In this document: positions 55,401 through 63,472 of the stretch, piece after piece
Layout of the letters: each line of letters opens with the position of its first letter
Numbering within the stretch: the first letter of the stretch is position 1
Source of the DNA: CBDFGK01 sp965247075
GTDB taxonomy: Bacteria; Pseudomonadota; Gammaproteobacteria; Pseudomonadales; Halieaceae
Assembly (NCBI GenBank): GCA_965247075.1
Contig: CBDFGK010000002.1
Span: forward strand, 1,178,001-1,242,000
Length of the DNA stretch: 64,000 nucleotides
Direction of reading: 5' to 3'
The notes under the pieces: generated by a model
Told to the model about the DNA's origin: nothing
Databases searched by the model: none
Seen by the model: the letters and a program-made list of their open reading frames with translations, nothing else
Made by a program: the position numbers and the translations under genes

Positions 55401-56085
55401 GGGAAAGCAAAGACAAGCTCGGCACTAGAAATAAAACGCGCTTTCCGCTACCTGACAGTTCCTCGGCAATTTTTAAGCTTGTGAAGGTTTTGCCTGTCCC
55501 ACAAGCCATGATCATCTTGCCGCGATCTGCGTCTTTTATTCTATCTTTTACTTCTTTGAGCGCTTTTTCTTGATGCGGTCTTAAGCCATACTTTTCTTTT
55601 AGAACAGGCTCTTGATCGGGCTGGAATTTAGACCAGTCTATTTGACTGTTTTCCAGATCATGCAGATCAATTTTGGAAACTGGTGGCTGTTGGCCTTGCA
55701 GGGCATCCTCTGCGTTACTGCTCCAATTGTTCGTAGTCGTAACAATAATGCGGTGGGTAAATGGCTTCTTGCCTGATGCTGTAAAGAAACTATCTATGTC
55801 TGTTTTTTGAATACGATAATCTTCGGCGTAGAACTTACTTTGGATGGCATGATATTTCTCGGTTCCATGGGTCTTTGCCACCAAATCAATGCCGGTATCC
55901 TTACCGTCAATACCTTGTTCCTTTGCCCAATTCGCATACATCCAGACATCGCTATACAGGTCATTATAGGTCGCTTCATGGCGCAAATATGTCCTCGTCA
56001 GCTCTTCAAAATAAGTGCCTTTCTCTCTTTCGGTTACTGCGGCTTCTCGGAATGAAGCCAGTAGCCCTTGAAGTGCTGTCATCAA
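52441..56085 (-). CDS. Type ISP restriction-modification enzyme, nuclease-helicase-methyltransferase part
   Basis: This single-polypeptide system has an Mrr-type PD-(D/E)xK nuclease (GIDLVA with Asp66, IQSKFY with Lys84), a superfamily 2 translocase (Walker A ACGTGKT at 194-200; DEAH in TICDEAHRTTG; SVGRIMRK) and an N6-adenine methyltransferase (DPFTGTGTF; NPPY at 1023-1026). The fusion methylates and cuts unmodified DNA after translocation. The frame ends at TGA 52441-52443 because of a one-base insertion, and the target-recognition domain is in the next frame. The start is TTG or the ATG at 56080-56082. AT-richer codons than neighbours suggest horizontal transfer. Confidence 0.93.
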   Translation of the reverse strand: MMTALQGLLASFREAAVTEREKGTYFEELTRTYLRHEATYNDLYSDVWMYANWAKEQGIDGKDTGIDLVAKTHGTEKYHAIQSKFYAEDYRIQKTDIDSFFTASGKKPFTHRIIVTTTNNWSSNAEDALQGQQPPVSKIDLHDLENSQIDWSKFQPDQEPVLKEKYGLRPHQEKALKEVKDRIKDADRGKMIMACGTGKTFTSLKIAEELSGSGKRVLFLVPSLSLLSQTLTEWTQQSGIPLHSFAVCSDSDIGKKRKKDDDVVQTFMHELRYPATTNAQALASEMANRHDAAHMSVVFSTYHSIAVISEAQKKHGLGDFDLTICDEAHRTTGATFEGEEESKFVKVHDNDFIRADKRIYMTATPRIYGDSAQATAEKDNIALCSMDDEALYGKDLYVITFSEAVERDLLVDYKVIVLTVDEAHISTRLQSLLSDENNQLKVDDAAKIVGCWKALGKQEQEDGLADDSGPMQRAVAFCQVIEASTGKKTHKVSSKNIASMFQAVVEAYQEQEDDHNTLACEAAHVDGSMNATEKESKLQWLKDESPKDTCRILSNVRCLSEGVDVPALDAVLFLTPRNSQVDVVQSVGRIMRKAPNKKRGYVILPVVIPTGMEPSKALNDNKIYKVVWEVLQALRSHDDRFDAMINKLDLIGKDNHKIEVIAITNKIQPKAKKTTGTKNKDAGKGAYSIGKSELKKYTKDDNLNLQFEIGEVERALYAKVVKKCGNRNHWEDWARDIAKIAKTHITRITTIVTNSKNKKEVAAFQSFAKGLRDDLNDSITDNEVIEMLAQHLITKPVFDALFKEYSFSSNNPVSQAMQQVLDILQEHKLEKEADTLDKFYASIQMRAEGIDNATGKQKIVVDLYDKFFRNAFPRMTERLGIVYTPVEVVDFIIHSVNDVLKSEFGQTLGSKGVHIIDPFTGTGTFITRMLQSGLISKEQLPRKYKNEIHANEIVLLAYYIAAINIEAVYHSLVGGNYQPFEGICLTDTFQLYEKEDLVSELMVDNSARRTRQKELDIRVIMGNPPYSSGQTSANDKNANVAYPSLDEKISQTYAANSTATSTKNLMDSYVRAIRWGCDRIGDSGVMAYVSGSAWIERSFADGMRKCLADEFSNLYVFHLRGDIRKNMLSKGLAKEGDNIFGSASMTGIAISIFVKNPNAKEHGQISYHDIGDDLSEDQKLEIISTFESLNGITTADGWLDIVPDKHSDLAESAG

Positions 56086-56094
56086 ATTGTCCCG

Positions 56095-56289
56095 TTATTT
56101 TTTGTCATTCGGTATTTGATCGGCTATCCATTGTTCAATATCCGTTCGTTTGAAGCGCCAACTACCACCCGCTTTAAAGCCGGGTATTTTGCCTTGTGCG
56201 GCAAGACGGTATGCGGTCTTCTCATTCAATTTGAGATATTCCGCGACCTCTTTCAATGTCATAATTTCACCACTCATTTCTTTATCCAC
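56095..56289 (-). CDS. Excisionase-type HTH_17 DNA-binding protein
   Basis: This 64-residue MerR-like winged helix contains MTLKEVAEYLKLNEKTAYRL and GKIPGFKAGGSWRFKRTDIE, the HTH_17/excisionase signature. It lies 9 bp upstream of the restriction gene in the same direction. Such proteins often control RM expression (C-protein-like role) or mark an integrated island. Either reading is possible here. Start could also be the Met at residue 6 or 10. Confidence 0.85.
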   Translation of the reverse strand: MDKEMSGEIMTLKEVAEYLKLNEKTAYRLAAQGKIPGFKAGGSWRFKRTDIEQWIADQIPNDKK

Positions 56290-56419
56290 TCAAATGATAG
56301 GTGAGAGAATAATGGAAAATTACGGAATTGGCAATCACGCCATGATAAACGGTTATCAACTGTCAATGGCCAGTAGGGGGTCAGTTTAGTTGCCATTAAC
56401 AGCCTTGCGCGACCATGCG

Positions 56420-56698
56420 CTACGCCATGAAGGTAGAATCCGTCACATAGCGCCCCCCTGCATCGTCAATTCCCGGTTCTTTCCCCTTCGGGAAATGACC
56501 AGCGGTGGTAATCGTGCGGATTGAAAGCCTCAATAAGGCATTCGTGTTGCAGCAAATCTTCCGGCATCGCTGGTAAATAGCTCCAGGGTTATCTCGGGGC
56601 AGGTCTCGACGAAAGCCGGAATGATGTTTTGAAAATGTACCTGGGTGAATGCGGCATGTGGTTCTAATACCAGTGCCGGGACACTTGTAGCGTTTGCT
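56420..56698 (-). pseudogene. LysR-type regulator, substrate-binding domain remnant
   Basis: Starting near 56698 the minus strand reads VPALVLEPHAAFTQVHFQNI, then IPAFVETCPEITLELFTSDA, typical of the LysR effector domain. A different frame then gives PEDLLQHECLIEAFNPHDYH and RWSFPEGE, the usual next LysR segment. About 60 residues between are missing and the frame changes. There is no HTH. It is a decayed gene located at the border between the RM island and the catabolic cluster. Confidence 0.6.
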
Positions 56699-57795
56699 CA
56701 ACTCGCTTCGGCAACGGTTGCCGGGGCGGCCTTGAGCTGCGGCAGAACCGCTTCACCGAACAGACGCACCGTTTCCAGGTTGTCTGCCTGTGTCTCACCC
56801 ACCACTTCCAACAATGGCGTATTGAGGCCCGCATCAACCAGTTCCTGGGTAATTTCGGCACACTCATCGGGCGTGCCGGAAATCACCGTAAACTTGCGCT
56901 GCATTTCACCGGTAACCAGATGCGTTACATTATCGGCCGTGCCTGCTTCGATCGCCTTGCGGAACGGGTCCCAGGCTTCGTCGGGCAGGCCGGAACCTGC
57001 CAGGATTACGTCGTTCTTGATATTGCGCAGCTTGTTAACAATATAGGTACCCGTGTAACTGCGGGTGAATTCCTTGGCCTTCGCACCATCTTTGCTACAA
57101 GCGGCGAGGATCACACCACCGACCGGGAAGTCCGCTGCTATATCGCGACCCGCTTTGGCCGCACCCTTGCGCATGTTGTCGATGGCATATTCGACAAATA
57201 TCGGGGAGGTCAGGCCCGCCAGCAACATACCATCGCTGGAACGACCCGCCAGGCGTTGCATAAAGGGGCCGGTGGCACCCACGTAGACTGGAATATCCGT
57301 GCGCAAGCCATCGGCTGCACGGTCGTAAGCAGGCATGCTGGACTCGTAGAAATTGCCCTTGTAGTCGTACTGCTCACCACTCCAGACCTTGCGCATGATA
57401 TCGAGAGATTCCTGGTGCACATGAACCGGCTTCATCACGTCGATATCGTACTCGAGATACTCAATACCCACCTTGCCGACACCGATACCCATGATAAAAC
57501 GGCCATTGGACAGCTCATCAATACCCGCCGCCTCAGACGCCTGGATGGTGGGGTGGCGCATGTAGGGTGAGGTAATGCCAAGACCGATTGGAATCTCGTT
57601 GGTGGCCATTGATGCCGCGGCCAGCGCGGTGAAACAACCACGCGCTTCCAGTCCGTAGGAGCGAAACCAGTGGTAGGCCTCAGCAATCCAGAAACCTCCA
57701 CTATAACCAGACGCCTCGGTCCGGGCAGCATAGGCCCGGATGGCTGACAGGGCTTCATAGGACTTAAAAATGATACCAACGTTTACGTCACTCAT
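56698..57795 (-). CDS. LLM-class flavin-dependent oxidoreductase
   Basis: This 365-residue luciferase-like TIM-barrel protein uses FMN or F420. It has GFWIAEAYHWFRSYG, GLGITSPYMRHP and ELSNGRFIMGIGVGK (family core), and VYVGATGPFMQRLAG. It resembles F420-dependent methylenetetrahydromethanopterin reductase-like proteins and flavin monooxygenases. Closest family role: oxygenation or hydride transfer on a cyclic substrate. It is the last gene of a five-gene cluster (62250 to 56698) under the divergent AraC regulator. Confidence 0.9.
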   Translation of the reverse strand: MSDVNVGIIFKSYEALSAIRAYAARTEASGYSGGFWIAEAYHWFRSYGLEARGCFTALAAASMATNEIPIGLGITSPYMRHPTIQASEAAGIDELSNGRFIMGIGVGKVGIEYLEYDIDVMKPVHVHQESLDIMRKVWSGEQYDYKGNFYESSMPAYDRAADGLRTDIPVYVGATGPFMQRLAGRSSDGMLLAGLTSPIFVEYAIDNMRKGAAKAGRDIAADFPVGGVILAACSKDGAKAKEFTRSYTGTYIVNKLRNIKNDVILAGSGLPDEAWDPFRKAIEAGTADNVTHLVTGEMQRKFTVISGTPDECAEITQELVDAGLNTPLLEVVGETQADNLETVRLFGEAVLPQLKAAPATVAEAS

Positions 57796-57829
57796 AATTG
57801 TTCTCCGAGTAATTTTTTATACTTGCCAA

Positions 57830-59026
57830 TTAGATGTACCGTGCAACCACAGCACGGAATTCGTCATCAGACATCAAACGCTGGGCCGCGGTGGCCTGTA
57901 CTTTGACGTCATTCAATATGGCGGCATGCGTGTCGTCAGCGACCTCTAGCTCTAACTCCTTGAGCTTGAGCTTAATACTGGCCAGACCGCTTTTCTTGCC
58001 CAGCACTATCCTGCGTTCAGCGCGGACGATATCGGCGCTGTAGGGCTCAATCGCCTCGGGAATATGAAATTGGTTGGCGACTGCCCCGCTCTCACGGGTA
58101 TACAGAAATTCGCCCACCACTGGCTTCCAACCATCGACGGTGTAACCGCCGGCATCCTGAACCAGTTTGGAAATTTCTCGTGCCACCGTCAGATCCATGG
58201 CTACCGGCTGGCCGTAAAGTGCTTGCAGGGCCAGCGCCACCTCACAGATATCGGCATTACCGGCGCGCTCGCCCATGCCGTTAATAGTGCCCTGGATAAA
58301 ATCTGCCCCGCCGCGCACCGCCGCAATCGCCGAGGCTGTGGCCAGGCCAAAGTCGTTGTGGCCATGCCAGTGCAGCACTACACCAGCGCCGACCCATGAC
58401 CGAACCAGGCCAATAATGTGTTGCACTGCTTCGGGTGCGCAGGCACCAATAGTGTCTACTACCGAAACCTCATCGGCGCCGGCTGCCAGCGCCGTGGTAT
58501 AGACCTGTTTGAGGAAATCCAGGTCGCTGCGTGTGGCGTCGACCGCGAAAAAGTTGACCCGTTTGATGCCGTTTTCCTTGGCGTGTTTTACCGAACCGGC
58601 CACCCGCTCCAGTACTTTGTCACGCGTGAAGCCATAGGCTTCCATCTTCACATCGCTGGTGGAAATTTCGATCAGCAGGTATTCGGTACCCAGTTCCAGG
58701 TGCGCATCGATATCCGCTTGCACACAGCGGGCAAAACCCCATATTTGAGAATCCAGGCCGGCCGCCAGTATGCGCTTAACTGCCTCGGTATCCTCTGGCG
58801 ACACGCGTGGAAAACCTGATTCAATGCGGCTGACGCCCAGCTCTGCGAGTTTGACGGCGATTTCAAACTTCTCGTCCGGCGTAAAGCACACGCCCACTGA
58901 CTGTTCGCCATCACGCAGCGTGGTGTCGTAAAAGCGTATGGTTTTGTCGCGGGGAAAGCCTTGCTGAACAGAATCCAGCGTATTTATTTCGCTGGTCCAG
59001 ATTTGCTCTTTGCTGATGGTGCTCAT
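57830..59026 (-). CDS. HMGL-like (LeuA/homocitrate synthase family) aldolase
   Basis: This 398-residue TIM-barrel enzyme has the metal/catalytic motif RFYDTTLRDGEQSVG (about 31-45). SRIESGFPRVSPEDTEAVKR, VLHWHGHNDFGLA and GTINGMGERAGNADI provide His ligands near residue 222. These make or break C-C bonds using acetyl-CoA or by retro-aldol. No LeuA regulatory domain is present, and the extension after residue about 330 is short. Its place in a deacylase/FAH cluster suggests a degradative or rearrangement step, not leucine synthesis. Confidence 0.88.
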   Translation of the reverse strand: MSTISKEQIWTSEINTLDSVQQGFPRDKTIRFYDTTLRDGEQSVGVCFTPDEKFEIAVKLAELGVSRIESGFPRVSPEDTEAVKRILAAGLDSQIWGFARCVQADIDAHLELGTEYLLIEISTSDVKMEAYGFTRDKVLERVAGSVKHAKENGIKRVNFFAVDATRSDLDFLKQVYTTALAAGADEVSVVDTIGACAPEAVQHIIGLVRSWVGAGVVLHWHGHNDFGLATASAIAAVRGGADFIQGTINGMGERAGNADICEVALALQALYGQPVAMDLTVAREISKLVQDAGGYTVDGWKPVVGEFLYTRESGAVANQFHIPEAIEPYSADIVRAERRIVLGKKSGLASIKLKLKELELEVADDTHAAILNDVKVQATAAQRLMSDDEFRAVVARYI

Positions 59027-59129
59027 GGTACGGGCCTGTCATAACTATCGTGAGCAAACGATGTTACGCAAGGCCCCTGGGGCTGTCTTGACCGCTAGTG
59101 CGTCTTTTATTGACTAACAGGGTAGCTTT

Positions 59130-60008
59130 TTATGCCGGCGGATTGGCGATGTACCAGTCGTAAATTTCCTCCGCCGTGGTAAACCACACGTCATCGTGCT
59201 CAAGCAGGTATTCATAGGCTTTGGCGAAATATTTGAAGCGGTGAGGAACGCCGGTGATGTAGGGGTGAATACTCATCGACATCACCCGTGGCTGAGTCGT
59301 GGATTCCGCATACAGGCAGTTAAACTGATCCACCACCCGGTCGTACCAAACATGTGACTCGTGACCTTGCACTACCATCATCGGCAGGTCGCTCAACTCC
59401 ATGGTATAGGGCATGGCCACTATAGGTTCACTGCTGGTGCGCATGCTGACCGGTTGTTCATCCATGGGCCAGTCGGCAACAAATTTGAAACCCGCCTCGG
59501 CCAGGTAATCGAGTGTATCCAGGGTTTCATGCAAACCGGGACCCAGCCACCCTTGCGGTGCCGTGCCGGTATAGTCGCTCAATACCTGAAAGGACTTGCG
59601 GATATTATCCTGTTGATCGTCGACGCGATGCAGAGCCTGTTGGTGATAGCCATGACCCATAAACCCCCAGCCGGCATCACGCATCGCCGCCGCCACCGGT
59701 TCGCCTGTGCCCAGGCAGGCGCGTGCGTTGATCGCCGCGCTGGCCTTGAAGCCCTTGGCGTTAAAAAAATCCAACAGTCGCCAGAAGCCGACCCGCATGC
59801 CGTATTCGTGCCAGCCCCAATTGGGTATGTTCGGCACCGTGGTAACACCCGCCGGTGAGGTCACGTACTCACGTGGCACCGGTAAATCGATATCCCATTC
59901 CTCGATATTCACCACCGGGTAAACAGCTATACGTTTACCCTCTGGCAGTTGCCAGGCGGGTCGCTGTGAGATGGCAGAAAAATCAAAGCGATCTGCAGGT
60001 CTCCTCAT
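59130..60008 (-). CDS. Polysaccharide deacetylase-fold hydrolase (PuuE-like)
   Basis: This 292-residue NodB-fold protein has WGWHEYGMRVGFWRLLDFFN, the MGHGYHQQAL motif (about residue 125) and GWLGPGLHETLDTLDYLAEA, the same arrangement as cofactor-independent allantoinase PuuE. The ATG at 60008 is preferred over the upstream one. It has no signal peptide, so it is cytoplasmic and more likely cleaves a cyclic amide or N-acyl bond than a polysaccharide. Together with the M20 deacylase this points to an N-containing substrate. Confidence 0.87.
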   Translation of the reverse strand: MRRPADRFDFSAISQRPAWQLPEGKRIAVYPVVNIEEWDIDLPVPREYVTSPAGVTTVPNIPNWGWHEYGMRVGFWRLLDFFNAKGFKASAAINARACLGTGEPVAAAMRDAGWGFMGHGYHQQALHRVDDQQDNIRKSFQVLSDYTGTAPQGWLGPGLHETLDTLDYLAEAGFKFVADWPMDEQPVSMRTSSEPIVAMPYTMELSDLPMMVVQGHESHVWYDRVVDQFNCLYAESTTQPRVMSMSIHPYITGVPHRFKYFAKAYEYLLEHDDVWFTTAEEIYDWYIANPPA

Positions 60009-60043
60009 TGTTTTATCCTGTGACCACTCTTCCAATCGGCCAT

Positions 60044-61312
60044 TTAGTCAACTACACCACACACCTGCATGATGACCTGTATATACACCTTGATGATGCC
60101 CAGCATATCGCCGATATGGGTTGCTTCTCCCTGATGGGTGGAGAAACCGCCGCCGCCGGTACGGATACGCCCGGCGGAGCCGTAGTTCACCGTCGCAATG
60201 CCGTAGCGATTCATATGGGCAGCATCACTCATCCAGGTCTCTACTGCAAATTCAGGTGCCTTGCCCAACTGCTGGGTGTGTGCTTGCACGATATTCTGTA
60301 TGAGTTCATGATCATCGGGTATGGAAGTACCCGGCACTGTCATAAAAGGCTCTACCGTGGTGCCGGCCAGCTGCGGATTGTCATCGACCACGCGCGCAAT
60401 CATCTCGCGCACCTCGTTGTAGGCCTTGATGGGAAGATCTTCCGGCAGGGTGCGCACATCCATATAGATGACACAATTATCCGGGGTGCGGGCGCCGCGC
60501 CAGCTCCAGCCGGCCTCCACCGCAGAAACATTGACCCGCGGCTGAAAATCGCCCAGCGAATTGCGCTCGCAGTAATCGGGAATCCACTCGTGGATCGCAT
60601 CCAGCACCACCCGCGATTTATTGATGGCGTTCTTTTCAATTTCCGACCAGGCCGTATGAATAAGGTGGCCGGGCACGGTAATCTTGACCCAGCAACTGCC
60701 GCAGTGGCGCGGAATCACCATCATATTGGTGGGTTCACCGAGGATACAAAAGTCGGCGATGGCGCCATGGGTAATGGCAAACTTAGTGCCCACACCGTAG
60801 CCCTGGTACATAGGCCCTTCATGGTCGTTAACCGGCGCCTTTTCGATCTCGCCGGCCACACCGGAAATAACCACATCACCGGCCAGCTTGATACCCGCCT
60901 TCTGGATGGCTTCCACCGCACTGATGTAGGTACCCATGGCGCTCTTCATATTGAAGGTGCCCATGCCGTATATCCATGCATCGTCCACCAGGGTGGCTTT
61001 ACACTGGTAACCCAGGCCGCGGTGCGCCTGCTCGGGGCCAAAAGACGTATCCAGGTGGCCATTGAACATTAACGATTTGCCACCACCTTGCCCCTGCAGA
61101 CGTCCCAGAGCGTTGTAACGCTCATCTCCTATGGGCTGCAATACAGACTTGATGCCGGTGGTATTGAGCACCTCGTTGAGTGCTCTGGCGACATCGCCTT
61201 CGTAACCGGTGGGGCTGGGGATATCCACCAGGTCCATGACCAGCTTGACCAGCCGATCGCGGTCAATATTATCAATCGCCTTTTGCAGTAACTGAGGATT
61301 TACAGTCGTCAT
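60044..61312 (-). CDS. M20-family deacylase/peptidase (ArgE/DapE-like)
   Basis: This 422-residue zinc amidohydrolase has LMFNGHLDTSFGPEQ (metal His/Asp about 83-85), YGMGTFNMKSAMGTYISAVE, GVAGEIEKAP (catalytic Glu region), CILGEPTNMMVIPRHCGSCW and the C-terminal His in STHQGEATHIGDM. It hydrolyses an N-acyl or N-carbamoyl amide. It lies between the FAH-family and deacetylase-fold genes with short gaps. Confidence 0.9.
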   Translation of the reverse strand: MTTVNPQLLQKAIDNIDRDRLVKLVMDLVDIPSPTGYEGDVARALNEVLNTTGIKSVLQPIGDERYNALGRLQGQGGGKSLMFNGHLDTSFGPEQAHRGLGYQCKATLVDDAWIYGMGTFNMKSAMGTYISAVEAIQKAGIKLAGDVVISGVAGEIEKAPVNDHEGPMYQGYGVGTKFAITHGAIADFCILGEPTNMMVIPRHCGSCWVKITVPGHLIHTAWSEIEKNAINKSRVVLDAIHEWIPDYCERNSLGDFQPRVNVSAVEAGWSWRGARTPDNCVIYMDVRTLPEDLPIKAYNEVREMIARVVDDNPQLAGTTVEPFMTVPGTSIPDDHELIQNIVQAHTQQLGKAPEFAVETWMSDAAHMNRYGIATVNYGSAGRIRTGGGGFSTHQGEATHIGDMLGIIKVYIQVIMQVCGVVD

Positions 61313-61341
61313 AGTATCTTTCCTTTAGCTGGGAGCCGGTT

Positions 61342-62250
61342 TCAGGCGACCTTGGTGACCAGGCAGCCCAGGCCCTGTACGTGGCACTCCATCACATCGC
61401 CGGATTTCATCCAGACCGGCTCTTTCATGCCGGAGATAACCCCGGGAGGACTGCCGGTGGTGATCACATCGCCAGGCTCCAGGGTCATGTGTGACCACCA
61501 GGACACCAGTTCGGCGATGTTGTAATGGGTGTTGGCCGTACTGGAGCTCTGGCGCTTTTCACCATTGAGGTACATATTCATATCCAGCTTGTTGGGATCG
61601 TCCAATTCATCCAGGGTTACCAGCCAGGGACCCAAGGGGCATGAGCCGTCAAAACTCTTGCCCAACAGAATCACGTTATTGGCGTGCTCTCTAGCCTGGA
61701 TATCGCGGGCAGAGACATCGTTGAAAATCATCAGGCCAACAACGTAATCCATGGCCTCTTCAACGCTGACCTCCTTGCAGGTCTTGCCGATCACAATGGC
61801 CACTTCAATTTCATAATCGAGCTGCCTGGTAATCCGGGGAATCTCAATGGTGGCGCCAGAACCGACCCCACAGGAAGGTGCTTCCAGGAAACCGGTAGGG
61901 TGTTCGAAGTGGAACTTGTCCCAACCGTGCTCTTTCCACTCACTGGCTTCCCAACCTTCCAATTCTTTCAGGTGGGCATCAAAATTGCAGGAGGTGTGAA
62001 TAATCTTGCCGGGGCGCACTGGCACCTGCAATTCAACCTCTGCTTCGCGGTAGGCGTGCTCACTGCCATCGGCCCGGGCAGCAACATCCGCAACCTGCTG
62101 CAGTGCGGCAGGACCCGCCGCCAGGATGGCCGGCATGCCGGCCGCAATGGCGCCACCACTGAGCGCCACTACATCCAGGTATTTATCGTCCTGATAAACA
62201 CCCACGGTTTGCCGGCCACTGGCCTTGATGTTGAATGTCGCTAACTTCAT
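61342..62250 (-). CDS. Fumarylacetoacetate hydrolase-family protein
   Basis: This 302-residue FAH-fold enzyme has KIIHTSCNFDAHLKE, RQLDYEIEVAIVIGK with the Glu-x-Glu metal site, GLMIFNDVSARDIQAREHAN, GKSFDGSCPLGPW and ITTGSPPGVISGMK. Members hydrolyse C-C bonds of beta-diketo acids, or act as isomerases or decarboxylases. It is the first gene of the cluster, starting 174 bp from the divergent AraC gene. Confidence 0.92.
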   Translation of the reverse strand: MKLATFNIKASGRQTVGVYQDDKYLDVVALSGGAIAAGMPAILAAGPAALQQVADVAARADGSEHAYREAEVELQVPVRPGKIIHTSCNFDAHLKELEGWEASEWKEHGWDKFHFEHPTGFLEAPSCGVGSGATIEIPRITRQLDYEIEVAIVIGKTCKEVSVEEAMDYVVGLMIFNDVSARDIQAREHANNVILLGKSFDGSCPLGPWLVTLDELDDPNKLDMNMYLNGEKRQSSSTANTHYNIAELVSWWSHMTLEPGDVITTGSPPGVISGMKEPVWMKSGDVMECHVQGLGCLVTKVA

Positions 62251-62423
62251 TTGGGTTTCCTCTTACTGAAGCGGTGTATAAGCCACCAAAAGTACTAAAA
62301 AATATGCTGCCAGGAATAATAGATTTGCAGGGCAAAGCCTGCTTGCCCGCTAACGTGTAAAAGGTTGACTGTGCGCGCAGCACGGCCAATACTGCCGCTG
62401 ACAGACATTCTGCGGGTATAGCA

Positions 62424-63401
62424 ATGGCTGCTGGCAAGACTTCAGCTGACAAACTAAAAAACACTCAACTGATAGAAGATGTACGCAGTGCGCACGTGGC
62501 TGTGGACCTTGAGCAGCACGGCAAACGCATCAAGCATTTCAGTTGCCGTGAGCTGCCCCTGGGCAGGCTGGAGCTGTTTGATATTTTCATCGACCCGGTG
62601 GCTATTCACCGCCGCCATGAAGATATCGACAAGGACTCCAACGACGACTTCCTGCTGGCAACACAGGTAGAGGGCACCGTGCTGGTTAAAGAAGGTGACG
62701 TGGAGTTTACCCAGCACCCCGGTGACCTCTCCATCATGTCTGCCGCCGAGCCCTACACCATTATTCACACCCAGAGCAGCCATCGCCTGGTGTTACACAT
62801 CCCCAACGCTGTCTACCGGGAGCGTATTCTCGCCCACCAGGAGGGCCGTACATTTCGCCCCCGCATGGTGCCCGCCGGCGGACTCGCCACCATTGTGCAC
62901 GAGATGCTCAAGTCACTGGCCTTTGAGGCCGACAAACTGCACGCCACCGAACAATACACCCTGGCAGAGAGCCTCCTGGAATTGACATCGGCCATCCTGC
63001 GGTCTGACGCCGATCAGGAGTATGAGTTACAGCACGCCAAGCAATCGGCCCTGTTCCGGCGCATCCTGGAATTTATGGAAGCCAACTACATGGATTGCGA
63101 GCTCTCGCCCGAGAAAATTGCCAATGCCAACGGGATTTCCATGCGCTACCTGCACAGCCTGTTCCAGCAGGCCGGTATGACGGTCTCAAAATGGATGTGG
63201 GAGCGACGTCTCAAAGCGACCCGGGAGGACTTGCTGGATCCCAATATGAGCCATATGCGGGTTAGCGAAATAGCCTTTCGTCGCGGCTTCAACGATCCGG
63301 CCCACTTCAGTCGTGCCTTTAAGAACCGCTTCGACGTATCGCCCAGCAAGTTGCGCCAAATCAGCGCCGAGCAGCAAGCTGGTGCCTCTGGAGTCAACTA
63401 A
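62424..63401 (+). CDS. AraC-family transcriptional activator
   Basis: This 325-residue protein has an N-terminal AraC-binding-domain-2-like cupin (SCRELPLGRLELFDIFIDPV; VKEGDVEFTQHPGDLSIMSA). A C-terminal double HTH spans about residues 215-320 (ANANGISMRYLHSLFQQAGM; AFRRGFNDPAHFSRAFKNRF). It is divergent from the FAH-M20-deacetylase-HMGL-LLM cluster and probably activates it upon binding the substrate. The 62251-62423 intergenic gap would hold both promoters. Confidence 0.92.
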   Translation: MAAGKTSADKLKNTQLIEDVRSAHVAVDLEQHGKRIKHFSCRELPLGRLELFDIFIDPVAIHRRHEDIDKDSNDDFLLATQVEGTVLVKEGDVEFTQHPGDLSIMSAAEPYTIIHTQSSHRLVLHIPNAVYRERILAHQEGRTFRPRMVPAGGLATIVHEMLKSLAFEADKLHATEQYTLAESLLELTSAILRSDADQEYELQHAKQSALFRRILEFMEANYMDCELSPEKIANANGISMRYLHSLFQQAGMTVSKWMWERRLKATREDLLDPNMSHMRVSEIAFRRGFNDPAHFSRAFKNRFDVSPSKLRQISAEQQAGASGVN

Positions 63402-63472
63402 TCCTGCGGTAACAGGCAAGACGGCGCCACAGCCTCTCTCTACCATCTACTCCTTATTATGGAGGTTCACTG

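Noticed and set aside
57830..59026. Calling the HMGL-like enzyme LeuA or homocitrate synthase.
   Set aside because: It lacks the LeuA allosteric domain and is embedded in a degradative cluster; only the family can be supported.
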